64,000 nucleotides of DNA from Streptomyces sp. NBC_00193 (lineage in GTDB: Bacteria > Actinomycetota > Actinomycetes > Streptomycetales > Streptomycetaceae). The translations under genes were made by a program, and so were the position numbers. The notes beneath the pieces were generated by a model. That model had not been told where the DNA came from and made no database searches. It saw nothing but the letters and a program-made list of their open reading frames with translations. Location: assembly GCF_026342735.1 (NCBI RefSeq), contig NZ_JAPEMM010000001.1, positions 1 to 64,000 on the forward strand. The letters are read 5' to 3'. Below are positions 43,393 to 54,036 of this stretch, one piece after another; positions within the stretch are counted from its first letter, which is position 1; each line of letters begins with the position of its first letter.

Positions 43393-44033
43393 CGGGCGAC
43401 TCCGTAGCGCTTTTCGAGCACGTTGAACAGCGCGCTGATGGACAGGGTGATGATCAGGTAGCCGACCGCGATCCAGACGAAGGTCCAGATGATGCTGTAG
43501 CCCAGCTCGTTGAGGGTCTTGTACGTGCCCAGCAGCTCGGTGACGCTGAAGGCCCCGGCGATCGCGGAGTTCTTGGCGAGCGCGATCAGTGTGGAGCCGA
43601 TGGGCGGGATGACGGACCGGAAGGCCTGGGGCAGGACGACGGTGCCCAGGGTCTGTCCGAAGGACATGCCGAGGGTGCGGGCCGCCTCGCCCTGCCCCTT
43701 GGGCACGGTGTTGATGCCGGAGCGCAGGACCTCGCAGATGAAGGCCGAGGTGTAGCAGCCCAGGGCCAGCACCGCGAACAGCTGGAAGGGCAGGACCAGG
43801 CCGAAGCGCGGCAGGCCGAGCAGCACGGCGAAGAAGAGCAGGGTGAGCGGGGTGTTGCGCAGGATGGTCACCCAGACGGTGCCGAAGACCCGGAAGGAGC
43901 CGACGGGGGCGACGCGGAAGGAGGCCATCAGGAATCCGAGGACCAGGGCCAGGAGGGAGGCGTAGACCGTGAGTTCCACGGTGCCGAGGAAGCCCTTCCC
44001 GTAGAGCGAGAAGTTTTCGGTGAGTACGTCCAT
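43389..44033 (-). CDS. gluC: Polar amino-acid ABC transporter permease, GluC type
   Basis: 214 residues with five helices. The HisMQ-family EAA loop is [33 protein letters not shown]. It begins near [29 protein letters not shown]. It lies 17 bases after the binding-protein gene and overlaps the second permease. Part of a glutamate-type uptake system. Confidence 0.88.
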   Translation of the reverse strand: MDVLTENFSLYGKGFLGTVELTVYASLLALVLGFLMASFRVAPVGSFRVFGTVWVTILRNTPLTLLFFAVLLGLPRFGLVLPFQLFAVLALGCYTSAFICEVLRSGINTVPKGQGEAARTLGMSFGQTLGTVVLPQAFRSVIPPIGSTLIALAKNSAIAGAFSVTELLGTYKTLNELGYSIIWTFVWIAVGYLIITLSISALFNVLEKRYGVAR

Positions 44034-44050
44034 GGCGGTGCGCTCTCCCC

Positions 44051-44956
44051 TCAGCTCGCCGGGTAGCGGTCGATGGCGGGCGGTGTCGGCGCGGGCTGGC
44101 CGGAGAGGCCGAGCGTGGCCTCGTAGGCCTTCTTCCAGTTGCCGTTCTTCTCGTTCGCGGCGAGCGCGTCGTCGAGGGCGAACCGCAGGGCGTTGTCGGA
44201 GCGCGGGACGCCGATGCCGTACGGCTCCTCGGAGAAGGGCTTGCCGACCACCTTGAGCTCCTCGGGGACCTTGGCCGCGTAGCCGAGGAGGATGGAGTCG
44301 TCGGTGGAGACGGCGTCGACCTGGTAGGTCAGCAGGTTGTCCACACAGACCGAGTACGTGTCGTAGGCGACGAGGACGGCCCGCGGGAACTCCTTCTGGA
44401 GCCGCTGGTAGGGGGTGGAGCCCGCGGCCGAGCAGACCTTCTTGCCGTCGAGGTCCTCGGGTCCCTTGATGTCCGTCTCCCCCTTGCGCACCAGCAGGGA
44501 CTGGCCGGCCATGAAGTAGGGGCCGGCGAAGCCGACCTGCTTCTTGCGGTTGTCGTTGATCGTGTAGGTGCCGACGTAGTAGTCGATCTGGCCGTTCTGC
44601 AGGGCCGTCTCGCGGTTGGCGGAGGCGATCGTCTTGAACTCGATCGTCTTGGGGTCGAAGCCGAGCGAGGCGGACATCATCTTGGCGATCTCGATGTCGA
44701 AGCCGGAGTAGCTGCCGCTCGCGGGGTCCTTCTCCCCCATGTACGGCTGGTCCTCCTTGGCGCCGACCACGAGGTGGCCGCGCCGCTTGGCCTTCTCCCA
44801 GGTCGGGGAGGAGGGCAGCTGGAAGCCGGTCGCGACCTGGTAGACGGGCAGGTCCTCGGGCTGCGGACCCTTGACCGGCGGGCTGCCGGACTTTCCGCAG
44901 GCGGTGGCTGCCAGCAGCAAGGCGGCCAGGGCCAGTGCGCGCAGGGTGTGCTTCAT
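44051..44956 (-). CDS. gluB: Glutamate-type ABC transporter substrate-binding lipoprotein
   Basis: 301 residues, lipobox LAATAC. Solute-binding family 3 features are [53 protein letters not shown] and [15 protein letters not shown], with a Cys pair in the C-terminal lobe (KVCSAAG and YSVCVDN) that may be disulfide-linked. It captures glutamate or a similar amino acid at the cell surface. The gene follows the ATPase by 11 bases. Confidence 0.9.
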   Translation of the reverse strand: MKHTLRALALAALLLAATACGKSGSPPVKGPQPEDLPVYQVATGFQLPSSPTWEKAKRRGHLVVGAKEDQPYMGEKDPASGSYSGFDIEIAKMMSASLGFDPKTIEFKTIASANRETALQNGQIDYYVGTYTINDNRKKQVGFAGPYFMAGQSLLVRKGETDIKGPEDLDGKKVCSAAGSTPYQRLQKEFPRAVLVAYDTYSVCVDNLLTYQVDAVSTDDSILLGYAAKVPEELKVVGKPFSEEPYGIGVPRSDNALRFALDDALAANEKNGNWKKAYEATLGLSGQPAPTPPAIDRYPAS

Positions 44957-44967
44957 CGGACCGCCCC

Positions 44968-45711
<744 letters not shown>

Positions 45712-45854
45712 ACGCTGCCCTGCCCACTTGTCGGTGTGTCGAGGTCAGCGCAAACTATCCAGCCGCGGAAGGGCACTTCACCGCGACACGCCTAAAAGCC
45801 GCATAAAGGCCCGCGAGGTCAGCCTTCCGTGGCGGCTCGGGCTTCCGTGGCGGG

Positions 45855-46295
45855 TCAGCCCTCCGATGCCTCGGCGTACGCCTGGCTGAGCTCGGGGGAT
45901 CCCGTCATCGCCCAGGACACCCCCGACTCGACCACGTTCAGCTCGCGGCCCGAGGCCAGCCGGATCATCGGCTGCCCGTTGGGCCACACCTGCCAGGCCG
46001 CGCCCGGAACGGAGCGGATGATCACGGTCCCGAGGTAGAAGCCCGCGTCGTTGCCGAGCCACGGGGTGATCTCCGGATCCCGGCGCCAACGCGGCATCAG
46101 CTGGTCGATCTCCTCCAACGAGCGCGGGCTCTCGTCGAGTTCGAGCCCGGCCGAGCGCGCCTGGGCGCGCAGCATCTCGCATTCCGCGAACAACTCGTTG
46201 ATGCCCTCCGGATCGTCCGCGAGGGCCGCGGCGAGTCCCGCGCCCCGGTCCGTTTCATGTCGGTTGATCCAGTTGGCCAGGAAAGGGATGTTCAT
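45855..46295 (-). CDS. Small conserved actinobacterial protein (DUF6278-like)
   Basis: 146 residues from ATG 46295, beginning [18 protein letters not shown]. Helical N-terminus, then a beta-rich half ([31 protein letters not shown]). No signal peptide, metal site or membrane segment. I match it loosely to DUF6278 proteins of Streptomyces; function unknown. It is separated from the gluA gene by 143 bases. Confidence 0.7.
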   Translation of the reverse strand: MNIPFLANWINRHETDRGAGLAAALADDPEGINELFAECEMLRAQARSAGLELDESPRSLEEIDQLMPRWRRDPEITPWLGNDAGFYLGTVIIRSVPGAAWQVWPNGQPMIRLASGRELNVVESGVSWAMTGSPELSQAYAEASEG

Positions 46296-46380
46296 GGGGC
46301 CAGCCTGACACCAGGATCCGCGACCGGCCATAGGACGCGCCTGAGGATCACGGCCGCGGGGACAATCGGCGCGGCCGCGA

Positions 46381-47160
46381 CTAGACCTCCAGGTCGACGA
46401 CGACCGGTGCGTGGTCGGAGGCGCCCTTGCCCTTGCGCTCCTCGCGGTCCACGTAGGAGTCGGTGACGGCCTTGGTGAAGGCCTCGTTCCCGTAGACCAG
46501 GTCGATGCGCATGCCGCGGTTCTTCGGGAAGGCCAGCATCCGGTAGTCCCAGAAGGTGTACGGCCGGTCGTACTTGAGCGCGCGCGGGAAGACGTCGGAG
46601 AGCCCGGCCGTGCGCAGGGCCTCCAGGGCGGCGCGCTCGGCGGGGGTGACGTGGGTGAGCCCCTCGAAGACGGCCGGGTCGTAGACGTCCTCGTCGGTCG
46701 GGGCCACGTTGAAGTCGCCGAGCACCGCGAAGGGGCGCTCCCCCGCCGCGTCCTCGGCGACGGCGGCGGACAGGGCCCGGAACCAGTCCAGCTTGTAGCC
46801 GTAGTGGTCGTGCTCGACCTCGCGCCCGTTGGGCACGTACACCGACCAGACGCGCACGCCGCCGCAGGTGGCGGAGATGGCGCGGGGCTCCTGGACGCCC
46901 TCGTAGTCGGGCCCGCCGGGCAGCCCGACGACCACGTCCTCCAGGCCCACCTTGGAGATCAGGGCCACGCCGTTCCACCTGCCGGTGGCGTTGACGGCCG
47001 ACTCGTAGCCCAGCGCGCGGAGCTCCTCGTACGGGAACTGCTCCGCGGAGCACTTGGTCTCCTGGATGCACACGACATCGGTGCCGGAGCTCTCCAGCCA
47101 GGCCAGCAGGCGCGGCAGCCGGGCGGTGATCGAGTTGACGTTGAACGTGGCGATACGCAT
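46381..47160 (-). CDS. xth: Exodeoxyribonuclease III family DNA repair nuclease
   Basis: 259 residues of the EEP fold. IATFNVNSI, CIQETKC (metal Glu), VYVPNG, VLGDFNVAPTDEDVY, FWDYR and the terminal SDHAPV His are all present. It acts as AP endonuclease and 3'-5' exonuclease in base excision repair. Start ATG 47160 begins directly at the conserved MRIATFNVN; an upstream start adds eight residues without support. Confidence 0.94.
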   Translation of the reverse strand: MRIATFNVNSITARLPRLLAWLESSGTDVVCIQETKCSAEQFPYEELRALGYESAVNATGRWNGVALISKVGLEDVVVGLPGGPDYEGVQEPRAISATCGGVRVWSVYVPNGREVEHDHYGYKLDWFRALSAAVAEDAAGERPFAVLGDFNVAPTDEDVYDPAVFEGLTHVTPAERAALEALRTAGLSDVFPRALKYDRPYTFWDYRMLAFPKNRGMRIDLVYGNEAFTKAVTDSYVDREERKGKGASDHAPVVVDLEV

Positions 47161-47190
47161 GCCGTCCAACCTATCGCCCGGCACCGACAG

Positions 47191-47823
47191 TCACAGTTCG
47201 GTGGTGTTCCCGGCGGTGAGTCGTTCGTACGCGGCGCCGCCGAGGTTGCCGATCTGGTTGGCGTAGACCGGCAGGATGAGGTCGGTCAGACCGGCGTCGT
47301 GGATGGCGAGGGTCTGGCGCGGCTTGACCTCGCGGACGTAGTCGATCACTTCGGCGATCTTGTTCCAGGGCGCGTGCACCGGGAGCATGAGGGTCTCGAC
47401 GGGGCTCTCGGGCACGGTCAGCGCGTCCCCGGGATGGAAGACGGACGCGTCCACCAGGTAGCCGACGTTGGTGATCCGCGGGATGTCCGGGTGGATCACG
47501 GCGTGCAGTTCGCCGTACACCTGGACGTCGAAGCCGGCCGCGCTGAAGGCGTCCCCGTGGCCCACGGTGTGCACGCGGCCCGGATAGGCGGCGGCGAGCC
47601 GGTCCGCGACGCTGTGCAGGGTCCAGAGCTGCGCCGCCGGGTTCACGTCGAGGGCGGCGCGGACCCGGCCCTCGTCGAAGTGGTCGAGGTGCTCGTGGGT
47701 GACGAGCAGGGCGTCGGCGCCGAGGCCGGCGTCCGGTTCGCTGAAGGCGCCCGGGTCGATGACGAGCACGCGCCCGTCCTTCTCCAGCTGGACGCAGGAG
47801 TGCAGCCGCTTGGTGAGCTTCAT
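47191..47823 (-). CDS. MBL-fold metal-dependent hydrolase (UlaG/YtkL-like)
   Basis: 210 residues, the minimal metallo-beta-lactamase fold: LVTHEHLDHFDEG supplies ligands, followed by VFHPGDAL and PVHAPWNKIAEVIDYVREVKPRQTLAIHDAG. The pattern is that of the UlaG/YtkL (beta-lactamase-like 2) branch. Substrate unknown. It lies 30 bases upstream of xth in the direction of transcription. Confidence 0.88.
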   Translation of the reverse strand: MKLTKRLHSCVQLEKDGRVLVIDPGAFSEPDAGLGADALLVTHEHLDHFDEGRVRAALDVNPAAQLWTLHSVADRLAAAYPGRVHTVGHGDAFSAAGFDVQVYGELHAVIHPDIPRITNVGYLVDASVFHPGDALTVPESPVETLMLPVHAPWNKIAEVIDYVREVKPRQTLAIHDAGLTDLILPVYANQIGNLGGAAYERLTAGNTTEL

Positions 47824-47866
47824 GATCCAAGGCTAGCGGCGCGGGCTCCGATGCGCGGTGGGAAGA

Positions 47867-47941
47867 CGGAGCCGACCGGATTCGAACCGGTGTCCTCGCA
47901 GTTTTGGAGACCGCGCGCGACGACCTCTGCGCTACGGCCCC
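47867..47941 (-). tRNA. tRNA-Trp (anticodon CCA)
   Basis: On the minus strand the acceptor arms GGGGCCG and CGGCTCC pair with one G-U. A D arm (GCGC/GCGC), an anticodon stem GCGGT/ACTGC enclosing CTCCAAA (CCA anticodon), and a T arm ACCGG-TTCGAAT-CCGGT are all present. The discriminator is G. No CCA is encoded. The junction between D and anticodon stems is tight, and the acceptor differs from the AGGGGCG form I remember for the main Streptomyces tRNA-Trp, so it may be a second isoacceptor gene. Confidence 0.9.
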
Positions 47942-47988
47942 GTCCCCGGGCGCACTGTACCCGCGGGGCAGCCGGGTGCGGCCCGGGT

Positions 47989-48579
47989 TTAGGGCACTGC
48001 CGTGGAGACCACGTAGACCTTGGGGTACCCGGGGTGGCTCAGGTCCACGGTGATGTCGCGGGTCGGCCGGGGGTCCGGGGCGTCCAGGGTGATCCCGTAC
48101 CAGCTGCCCTTCGACCCCCAGCGCCAGCCCGCGGACGCGGTGTCGCTCGGGGAGATCGACACCCCGCGGGTCAGGTCGTCCCGGCTGGTGCCGACCTCGG
48201 CGAGGAAGGTGTCGAGCTCCTCCGGGGTGACCCCGAACTGCACGTACAGGCGGCTGGTGTGCCAGTTGTTGGTCTCCAGGTACCCGACCCGCGAGGCCTT
48301 CACCGGGATCGGGACCTCGTAGATGCTGCGCTGCACCTTGGAGGGCCAAGCGGTGCGGACCTTGGCGGCGCCGACCTTGGCGGCCTTGTCGCGGCCGCTC
48401 TGGCGGCTCTGCTGGGCGGAGACGGCGAGGTAGCCCGCCGGGACGCCGACCAGCAGCAGGATGATGATCGCCGTGATCCAGCGGCGCCGCACCACGTGCT
48501 TGCGGTCCTCGGCGGGGATGGGCGCGCCGGACCGTTCGTCGGGGGACGGGGCCTGGCGGGGCAAGGAGGGCGGTGTCAC
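47989..48579 (-). CDS. Single-pass membrane protein of unknown function, coupled to a ROK kinase
   Basis: 196 residues from GTG 48579, which overlaps the ROK stop (GTGA). A charged N-terminus of about 30 residues precedes one TM helix (WITAIIILLLVGVPAGYLAVSA). The outside part is beta-rich (VGYLETNNWHTSRLYVQFGVTPEELDTFLAEVG, GWRWGSKGSWYGITLDAPDPRPTRDITVDL). No known domain recognised. Ends with TAA. Confidence 0.8.
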   Translation of the reverse strand: MTPPSLPRQAPSPDERSGAPIPAEDRKHVVRRRWITAIIILLLVGVPAGYLAVSAQQSRQSGRDKAAKVGAAKVRTAWPSKVQRSIYEVPIPVKASRVGYLETNNWHTSRLYVQFGVTPEELDTFLAEVGTSRDDLTRGVSISPSDTASAGWRWGSKGSWYGITLDAPDPRPTRDITVDLSHPGYPKVYVVSTAVP

Positions 48580-49739
48580 TGCTGGTCCTGGTCCTCGGGG
48601 CCGGTGGTGGTGTCGCGCCGGCCGAACTGCGCGTAGCGCTCGTACCGCTCGACGCGGCGGCGCGTGGCACGGCGGAAGCGGCGGGCGACCAGGCGGGAGA
48701 GGTCGGCGGCGCCGACCATGCCGGCCTCGGGGCCGAGCTGGGCCTTGGCGATGCGGGCCTCGGGGCGGTAGCCGCGGCCGGTGAGGTGGCGGCGGAAGGC
48801 GTCGCGGGCGGGGCCGATCAGCAGGTCGTCGGCGGCGCTGACGCCGCCGCCGATGACGAAGCAGGAGGGGTCGAGGGCGGCCGCGAGGTTGGCGATGCCG
48901 ACGCCGAGCCACTGTCCGATGTCCTGGAGGAGCTCGACGCACATGGCGTCGCCCTCGCGGGCCAGCTCGGTGATGAGCGGCCCGGTGATCTCGTGGACGT
49001 TGCCGCCGACCCGGGCGATGAGGTTGTGCGCGACCGGGGAGTCGGCGGCGGCCAGCTCGCGGGCCTCGCGGACCAGGGCGTTGCCGGAGCTGTACTGCTC
49101 CCAGCAGCCGCGGTTGCCGCAGGGGCACCGGTGGCCCCCGGGGACCACCTGCATGTGGCCGAACTCGCCGGCGACCCCGTAGCGGCCGCGCTTGACCTGG
49201 CCGCCTTCGAGGATGGCCCCGCCGATCCCGGTGCCCAGGGTGATCATGACCAGGTGGTCCTCGCCCCGGCCGGCGCCGAAGCGCCACTCGGCCCAGGCGG
49301 CGGTGTTGGCATCGTTGTCCACCATGACCGGGACCGCGAGCCGGGACTGGAGGGCGTCGCGCAGCGGTTCGTCGCGCCAGGCCAGGTGCGGGGCGAACAG
49401 CACGCGGGAGCGATCGGCGTCGACCCAGCCGGCGGCGCCGATGCCCACGGCGTGCACGTCGTGCCGGTCGGAGAGGTCCAGGACCAGCTCGACGATGGTG
49501 TCCTCGACCACCTTGGGGCTCTTGGACTTGTCCGGGGTCTCGGTCCGGATCTTCTCCAGGATGACCCCGTCGGCGTCGACGACCCCGGCCATCACCTTGG
49601 TGCCGCCGATGTCGATGCCGACGGTCGGAACGCGCGGGGCGGTCAGGTGCGACCTGCGCTCACGGGTCCCGATGGTCCGCAGGACGGTGCCTCGCGCCGC
49701 CCCCCGGTGGGCGAGCGTGAAGTCCCGGTACGTGCTCAT
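48576..49739 (-). CDS. ROK-family sugar kinase (glucokinase-like)
   Basis: 387 residues. ATP-binding GIDIGGTKVMAGVVD, catalytic Asp in VDNDANTAAW, phosphate loop LGTGIGGAILEGG, the ROK zinc site HRCPCGNRGCWEQ (Cys3His), and IGGGVSAA. There is a 38-residue N-terminal extension and a basic C-terminal tail. No HTH, so it is an enzyme and not a ROK repressor. It follows a sugar ABC importer operon by 16 bases and probably phosphorylates the imported sugar. Confidence 0.9.
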   Translation of the reverse strand: MSTYRDFTLAHRGAARGTVLRTIGTRERRSHLTAPRVPTVGIDIGGTKVMAGVVDADGVILEKIRTETPDKSKSPKVVEDTIVELVLDLSDRHDVHAVGIGAAGWVDADRSRVLFAPHLAWRDEPLRDALQSRLAVPVMVDNDANTAAWAEWRFGAGRGEDHLVMITLGTGIGGAILEGGQVKRGRYGVAGEFGHMQVVPGGHRCPCGNRGCWEQYSSGNALVREARELAAADSPVAHNLIARVGGNVHEITGPLITELAREGDAMCVELLQDIGQWLGVGIANLAAALDPSCFVIGGGVSAADDLLIGPARDAFRRHLTGRGYRPEARIAKAQLGPEAGMVGAADLSRLVARRFRRATRRRVERYERYAQFGRRDTTTGPEDQDQQ

Positions 49740-49755
49740 CGAGTCGTGTCGTCCC

Positions 49756-50631
49756 TCAGGGTGCGGCAGGGCCCGCAGTGGGGCCGGATGCCTGGTCGGA
49801 TGGAGTGGCCGATGGGGAGGCGGTTGCGCTGTCAGGTCCTGATTCTGCCACTCGCTCCAGTTCGTGGCTCAGTTCGTCGAGCTCGGAGCCGCCCGCCATC
49901 TGCCGGGTGAGCTCGTCCAGGGTGATCGAGTCACGGGTGTGGCTGCCCGCCATGGTGCCGCGCTTGAGCAGCACGAACCGGTCCCCGACCAGGTGGGCGT
50001 GGTGCGGATTGTGCGTGATCAGGACCACGCCGAGGCCCGCGTCACGGGCCGCGGCGACGTACTTGAGGACCACCCCGGACTGTTTGACGCCGAGGGCGGC
50101 GGTGGGCTCGTCGAGCACGAGGACCTTCGCGCCGAAGTGGACGGCGCGGGCGATGGCCACGCACTGCCGCTCGCCGCCGGACAGGGTGCCGATGGGCTGG
50201 TCCACGTCGCGCAGGTCGATGCCCATGCGCAGCAGCTCGGCGCGGGTGGTCCGGCGCATGAGCTCCACGTCGAGGCGGCGGAAGGGGCCGCGGCCCTTGG
50301 TGGGCTCGGACCCGAGGAAGAAGTTGCGCCAGACGGGCATGAGCGGGACCACGGCGAGGTCCTGGTAGACGGTGGCGATGCCGCGGTCGAGGGCGGCGCG
50401 CGGGTTGGCGAGGACGGTCTCCTCGCCCTCGATCTCGAAGGTGCCGGCGTCGTGCCGGTGCAGCCCCGCGATGATCTTGATGAGGGTGGACTTGCCCGCG
50501 CCGTTGTCGCCGAGGACACAGGTGATCTCGCCGGCCGAGACCTCCAGGGAGACGTCCTGGAGGGCGCGGATGTTGCCGTAGTACTTGCTGACCTCGGTCA
50601 GCTTCACCAGAGCCGGTGCGGTCTCGGACAT
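49756..50631 (-). CDS. Sugar ABC transporter ATP-binding protein (single-domain RbsA-like)
   Basis: 291 residues from ATG 50631, one base overlap with the permease stop. Walker [11 protein letters not shown], signature [15 protein letters not shown], Walker [14 protein letters not shown], switch His ITHNPHHA. It is half the length of the duplicated RbsA/MglA ATPases, so it must dimerise. A Ser/Pro/Ala-rich tail of about 35 residues follows the domain. Confidence 0.92.
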   Translation of the reverse strand: MSETAPALVKLTEVSKYYGNIRALQDVSLEVSAGEITCVLGDNGAGKSTLIKIIAGLHRHDAGTFEIEGEETVLANPRAALDRGIATVYQDLAVVPLMPVWRNFFLGSEPTKGRGPFRRLDVELMRRTTRAELLRMGIDLRDVDQPIGTLSGGERQCVAIARAVHFGAKVLVLDEPTAALGVKQSGVVLKYVAAARDAGLGVVLITHNPHHAHLVGDRFVLLKRGTMAGSHTRDSITLDELTRQMAGGSELDELSHELERVAESGPDSATASPSATPSDQASGPTAGPAAP

Positions 50632-51692
50632 CACTTCGCCTCCGCCCGCTTGCGGACCCATGCGTTGAGCAGCGTGGCCAGCAGCAGCATCGCGCCGAGG
50701 AAGAACTTGAACCAGTCCGGGTTCCACTGGGCGTACACGATGCCGTTGCTGGTCATGCCGAAGATGAAGGCGCCCACGGCGGAGCCGATGGCCGAGCCGT
50801 AGCCGCCGGTCATCAGACAGCCGCCGATGACGGCCGCGATGATGTAGAGGAACTCGTTGCCGACCCCCTCGCCCGACTGGACCACGTCGAACGAGAAGAG
50901 GATGTGCTGCCCGGAGATCCAGGCGCACAGTGCGACGCCCATGTACAGGCCGATACGGGTCTTCACGACCGGTACGCCGGTCGCCCGGGCGGCGTCCGCG
51001 CCGCCGCCGACGGCGAAGATCCAGTTCCCGGCGCGGGTGCGCAGCAGGATCCAGGTGGCCACGGCGACCAGGAGCAGCCACCACAGGATGGTGACCTTGA
51101 GGGTGACCGAGCCGAAGGTCCACTGCGAGGCGAAGAGCGCGCGGGCGGAGGAGAAGCCCTCCATGTCGGCGATGGTCTTGGTGGAGACCGAGCCGCTGAT
51201 CAGCTTGGTGAAGCCGAGGTTCAGGCCGGTCAGCATCAGGAAGGTGCCGAGCGTGATGATGAAGCTGGGCAGTTTCGTGCGGGTCAGCATGAACCCGTTG
51301 AAGAACCCGATCCCCAGGGTGACCAGCAGCGATACGAGGACGCCCACCCAGACGTTGGCGGTCATCTGGTAGCTGAACATCGAGCTGAGCAGCGCCGACG
51401 AGGTGACCATGACCCCGGCGGACAGGTCGAACTCGCCGCCGATCATGAGCAGGGCCACGGGGACGGCCATGATGCCGATCGTGGAGGCCGAGTACAGGAT
51501 CGTGCTCAGGCTGGAGGCCCGCAGGAAGCTGTCGGCGGCGAAGGAGAAGAAGACGAAGACGGCGGCCGCGCCGACCACCGCACCGAGCTCGGGCCGGCCG
51601 AGCAGGCGGCGCAGCAGCGAGGTGGGGGCGAGCCGCTCGTCGCGCGGCGAGGGGCTGGGGGCGGGGGCCCGGGTGCCGGTGGCGGTGCTCAT
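50631..51692 (-). CDS. Sugar ABC transporter permease (RbsC/XylH-like)
   Basis: 353 residues with eight to ten hydrophobic helices. Family signatures include [58 protein letters not shown] and [25 protein letters not shown]. The start overlaps the binding-protein stop (ATGA). Part of a carbohydrate uptake 2 (CUT2) importer. Confidence 0.92.
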   Translation of the reverse strand: MSTATGTRAPAPSPSPRDERLAPTSLLRRLLGRPELGAVVGAAAVFVFFSFAADSFLRASSLSTILYSASTIGIMAVPVALLMIGGEFDLSAGVMVTSSALLSSMFSYQMTANVWVGVLVSLLVTLGIGFFNGFMLTRTKLPSFIITLGTFLMLTGLNLGFTKLISGSVSTKTIADMEGFSSARALFASQWTFGSVTLKVTILWWLLLVAVATWILLRTRAGNWIFAVGGGADAARATGVPVVKTRIGLYMGVALCAWISGQHILFSFDVVQSGEGVGNEFLYIIAAVIGGCLMTGGYGSAIGSAVGAFIFGMTSNGIVYAQWNPDWFKFFLGAMLLLATLLNAWVRKRAEAK

Positions 51693-52708
51693 CGGCTGCC
51701 CCGGTTGATGAACTTCTCCAGCGTGGCCGCCTCGGCCCCCGTGACGATCTGCGGCCCGGTGAGCACCGGGCGGCCGCCGCCGAGCACGTCGGCGTTGTAG
51801 CGGTAGAGCCAGAGCAGGTCCACGGCCTCGTAGCCCTGGAGGTAGGGCTGCTGGTCGACGGCGAACCCGAGGGCGCCGGACTTCAGGTCGCGGGCCACGG
51901 AGGCGTTCAGGTCGAAGGTGTCGACCTCGGCCTTGCTGCCCGCCGCGTCCTTGGCCTTGACGGCCGTGGGGGCGAAGGGCGCGCCGAGGGTGAGGATCGC
52001 GTCGACGGAGGGGTCGGCCTGGAGCTTGGCCTGCAGGGCGGACTGGACGGACGGCATGTTGGTGCCCTCGACGTACAGGTTCTCCATGGTGCCGCCGGAC
52101 TCGCCGAAGGTCTTCTTCGCTCCGGCGCAGCGCTGCTCGTGGCCGACGTTGCCCTGCTCGTGCAGGACGCAGACGGCCTTCTTGCGGCCGCGCTTGCCCA
52201 GCTCGGTGCCGACCGCCTCGCCGGCGATCTCCTCGTCCTGGCCGATGTGGGTGAGCGCCCCGTACGCGGCGGACTGGGCGGATCCGGAGTTGACCGTGAT
52301 CACCGGGATGCCGGCCTTGACGGCCTTGGCGAGGACGTCCTTGAGCGCCTCGGGCTTGGCGAGGGAGACGATCAGCCCGTCGACCTTCTGGTCGATGGCG
52401 TTCTGGACGAACTGGGCCTGCTGCTGTGCCTGGTCGTCGTGGGCGTAGACGAAGTTGATGTTGTCCTTCGCCGCGGCCTCCTTGGCGCCCTTCTGCACGA
52501 TGTCCCAGAAGGTGTCGCCGTCTCCCGCGTGGGTGACCATCGCGAAGGTCCAGCGCGGAGTGGAAACGGCGGGCCGGCCCGCCGCCTCGGCCTTCGCACG
52601 GTCCTCGGCGCGCTTGCCGCCCGTACTGCTGCAGCCCACGAGGGAGGCACCCAGTACCGCCGCGAGCACCGCGCCCACGAGGCGTACCCCTGTCCGAACC
52701 CTAGCCAC
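51689..52708 (-). CDS. Sugar ABC transporter substrate-binding lipoprotein (CUT2)
   Basis: 339 residues from GTG 52708, lipobox LGASLVGC. Periplasmic binding protein type I fold: [76 protein letters not shown]. It resembles ribose- or inositol-type binding proteins. The divergent Gfo/Idh/MocA gene, 159 bases away, hints at a polyol, inositol or oxidised sugar. Confidence 0.92.
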   Translation of the reverse strand: MARVRTGVRLVGAVLAAVLGASLVGCSSTGGKRAEDRAKAEAAGRPAVSTPRWTFAMVTHAGDGDTFWDIVQKGAKEAAAKDNINFVYAHDDQAQQQAQFVQNAIDQKVDGLIVSLAKPEALKDVLAKAVKAGIPVITVNSGSAQSAAYGALTHIGQDEEIAGEAVGTELGKRGRKKAVCVLHEQGNVGHEQRCAGAKKTFGESGGTMENLYVEGTNMPSVQSALQAKLQADPSVDAILTLGAPFAPTAVKAKDAAGSKAEVDTFDLNASVARDLKSGALGFAVDQQPYLQGYEAVDLLWLYRYNADVLGGGRPVLTGPQIVTGAEAATLEKFINRGSR

Positions 52709-52832
52709 GTCTGCCCGTGCCTTTCGTCAAAACGGTCATATGTTTCAAGCCGCAGCCGCCCAGTATCCGTCACAGTGCACCATGCAAGGTCATCGGGGCC
52801 ATTGCGGACCGTGCCGGACACAGCGGGACAGA

Positions 52833-52861
52833 TTGACAGCTCCCCCGGACGGGGCCACGTT
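52833..52861 (+). promoter_or_regulatory. Possible promoter of a leaderless dehydrogenase mRNA
   Basis: TTGACA at 52833-52838 is a perfect -35 hexamer, and 17 bases later lies a weak -10 (CACGTT, 52856-52861). Transcription would begin close to the ATG at 52868, and no ribosome-binding site is seen before it. Confidence 0.4.
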
Positions 52862-52867
52862 GAGTGC

Positions 52868-53872
52868 ATGCGCATCGGGCTCATAGGAACGGGCCGGATC
52901 GGTTCCTTCCACGCGGCGGCACTGGCACGCCAGGCGGACGCGGGATCGCTCCTGCTCGCCGACGCCGACCCCGCGCGGGCGGTGCGCCTCGCCGACCGGC
53001 TCGGGGCCACCGCCGCGCCCACCGTCGAGCAGATCTTCACCTGGGGCGTGGACGCGCTGGTGGTGGCCTGCGCCACCGAGGGGCACGCGGACCTGGTCGT
53101 ACGGGCGGTCCGCGGCGGGCTGCCGGTGTTCTGCGAGAAGCCGGTGGCCCCGGACCTGGACCGCACCCTGGCGGTGCTGCGCGAGGTGGCGGCGGTCGGC
53201 GGGGTGCTCCAGCTCGGGTTCATGCGCCGCTTCGACGCGGGCTACACGACGGCGCGCGAGCTGGTCCGCTCCGGGGCCCTGGGCCGGCTGCACACCGTAC
53301 GGACCACGACCGCGGATCCCTCGCCGCCGACCGCCGAGTACCTGCGGACCTCGGGCGGGCTGTACCGGGACTGCCTGGTGCACGACTTCGACATGGTCCG
53401 CTGGGTGACGGGGCACGAGGTGAGCGAGGTGTACGCGACCGGGTCGGACGCGGGGCCGGCGCGGTTCCGGGAGGCCGGAGACGTGGATACCGCCGCGGCC
53501 GTCCTCACCCTGGACGACGGGACGCTGGTCTCCAGTACCGGCACGCGGTGCAACGGCGCCGGGTACGACGTGCGGATGGAGCTGGCCGGGGAGCTGGACC
53601 AGGTCTCCACCGGGCTGGACGACCGTACGCCGATCGCCTCCACCGAACCGCATGGCCCGCCCCCGGCGACCAAACCGTGGCCGGGGTTCCTGGAACGGTT
53701 CGCTCCCGCCTACGAGGCCGAGCTGGAGGCCTTCGTCCGGCTGGTGCGGGGCGAGGGCCCCAACCCGTGCGACGGCGTCGAGGCGCTCGCCGCGTTCCGG
53801 GTGGCGGAGGCCTGCGAGCTCTCGCGGCGCGAGCGGCGCCCGGTGGCCATGGAGGAGCTCGCGGATCTCTGA
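52868..53872 (+). CDS. Gfo/Idh/MocA-family oxidoreductase, inositol or sugar dehydrogenase-like
   Basis: 334 residues. The NAD-binding start MRIGLIGTGRIGSFHA, the catalytic-loop FCEKPVAPD (Lys) and YRDCLVHDFDMVRWVTG (His) match the family. It probably oxidises or isomerises a sugar or inositol imported by the divergent ABC system. No Shine-Dalgarno sequence is seen, so translation may be leaderless. Confidence 0.9.
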   Translation: MRIGLIGTGRIGSFHAAALARQADAGSLLLADADPARAVRLADRLGATAAPTVEQIFTWGVDALVVACATEGHADLVVRAVRGGLPVFCEKPVAPDLDRTLAVLREVAAVGGVLQLGFMRRFDAGYTTARELVRSGALGRLHTVRTTTADPSPPTAEYLRTSGGLYRDCLVHDFDMVRWVTGHEVSEVYATGSDAGPARFREAGDVDTAAAVLTLDDGTLVSSTGTRCNGAGYDVRMELAGELDQVSTGLDDRTPIASTEPHGPPPATKPWPGFLERFAPAYEAELEAFVRLVRGEGPNPCDGVEALAAFRVAEACELSRRERRPVAMEELADL

Positions 53873-53910
53873 GGCCGGTGGGCGGGTACCGGGGGGCCGT
53901 GAGCGGGCCG

Positions 53911-53958
53911 TCCGTGAGTCCGCCCGTAAGTCCGTCCGTAAGTCCGTCCGTAAGTCCG
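53911..53958. repeat. Four tandem 12-base repeats
   Basis: Four units of TCCGTAAGTCCG (first unit GAG for AAG, second beginning CCC) follow one another between the convergent dehydrogenase and P450 genes. Partial copies (GGGCGGGCCGTCCGT) flank them. Noncoding; a short slippage array. Confidence 0.75.
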
Positions 53959-54036
53959 CCCGCGGGTCGGCCGTCCGTGGGCGGGCCGTCCGTAAGCCGC
54001 TCGTCCCGCCCGTTGCTCCCGTCCCGTGCACGCCTG

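Noticed and set aside
45712..45854. Riboswitch before gluA
   Set aside because: The gap has no strong conserved-looking paired structure, and no known glutamate-sensing element is recognisable.
53911..53958. CRISPR array
   Set aside because: Units are directly adjacent and 12 bases long, with no spacers and no cas genes.
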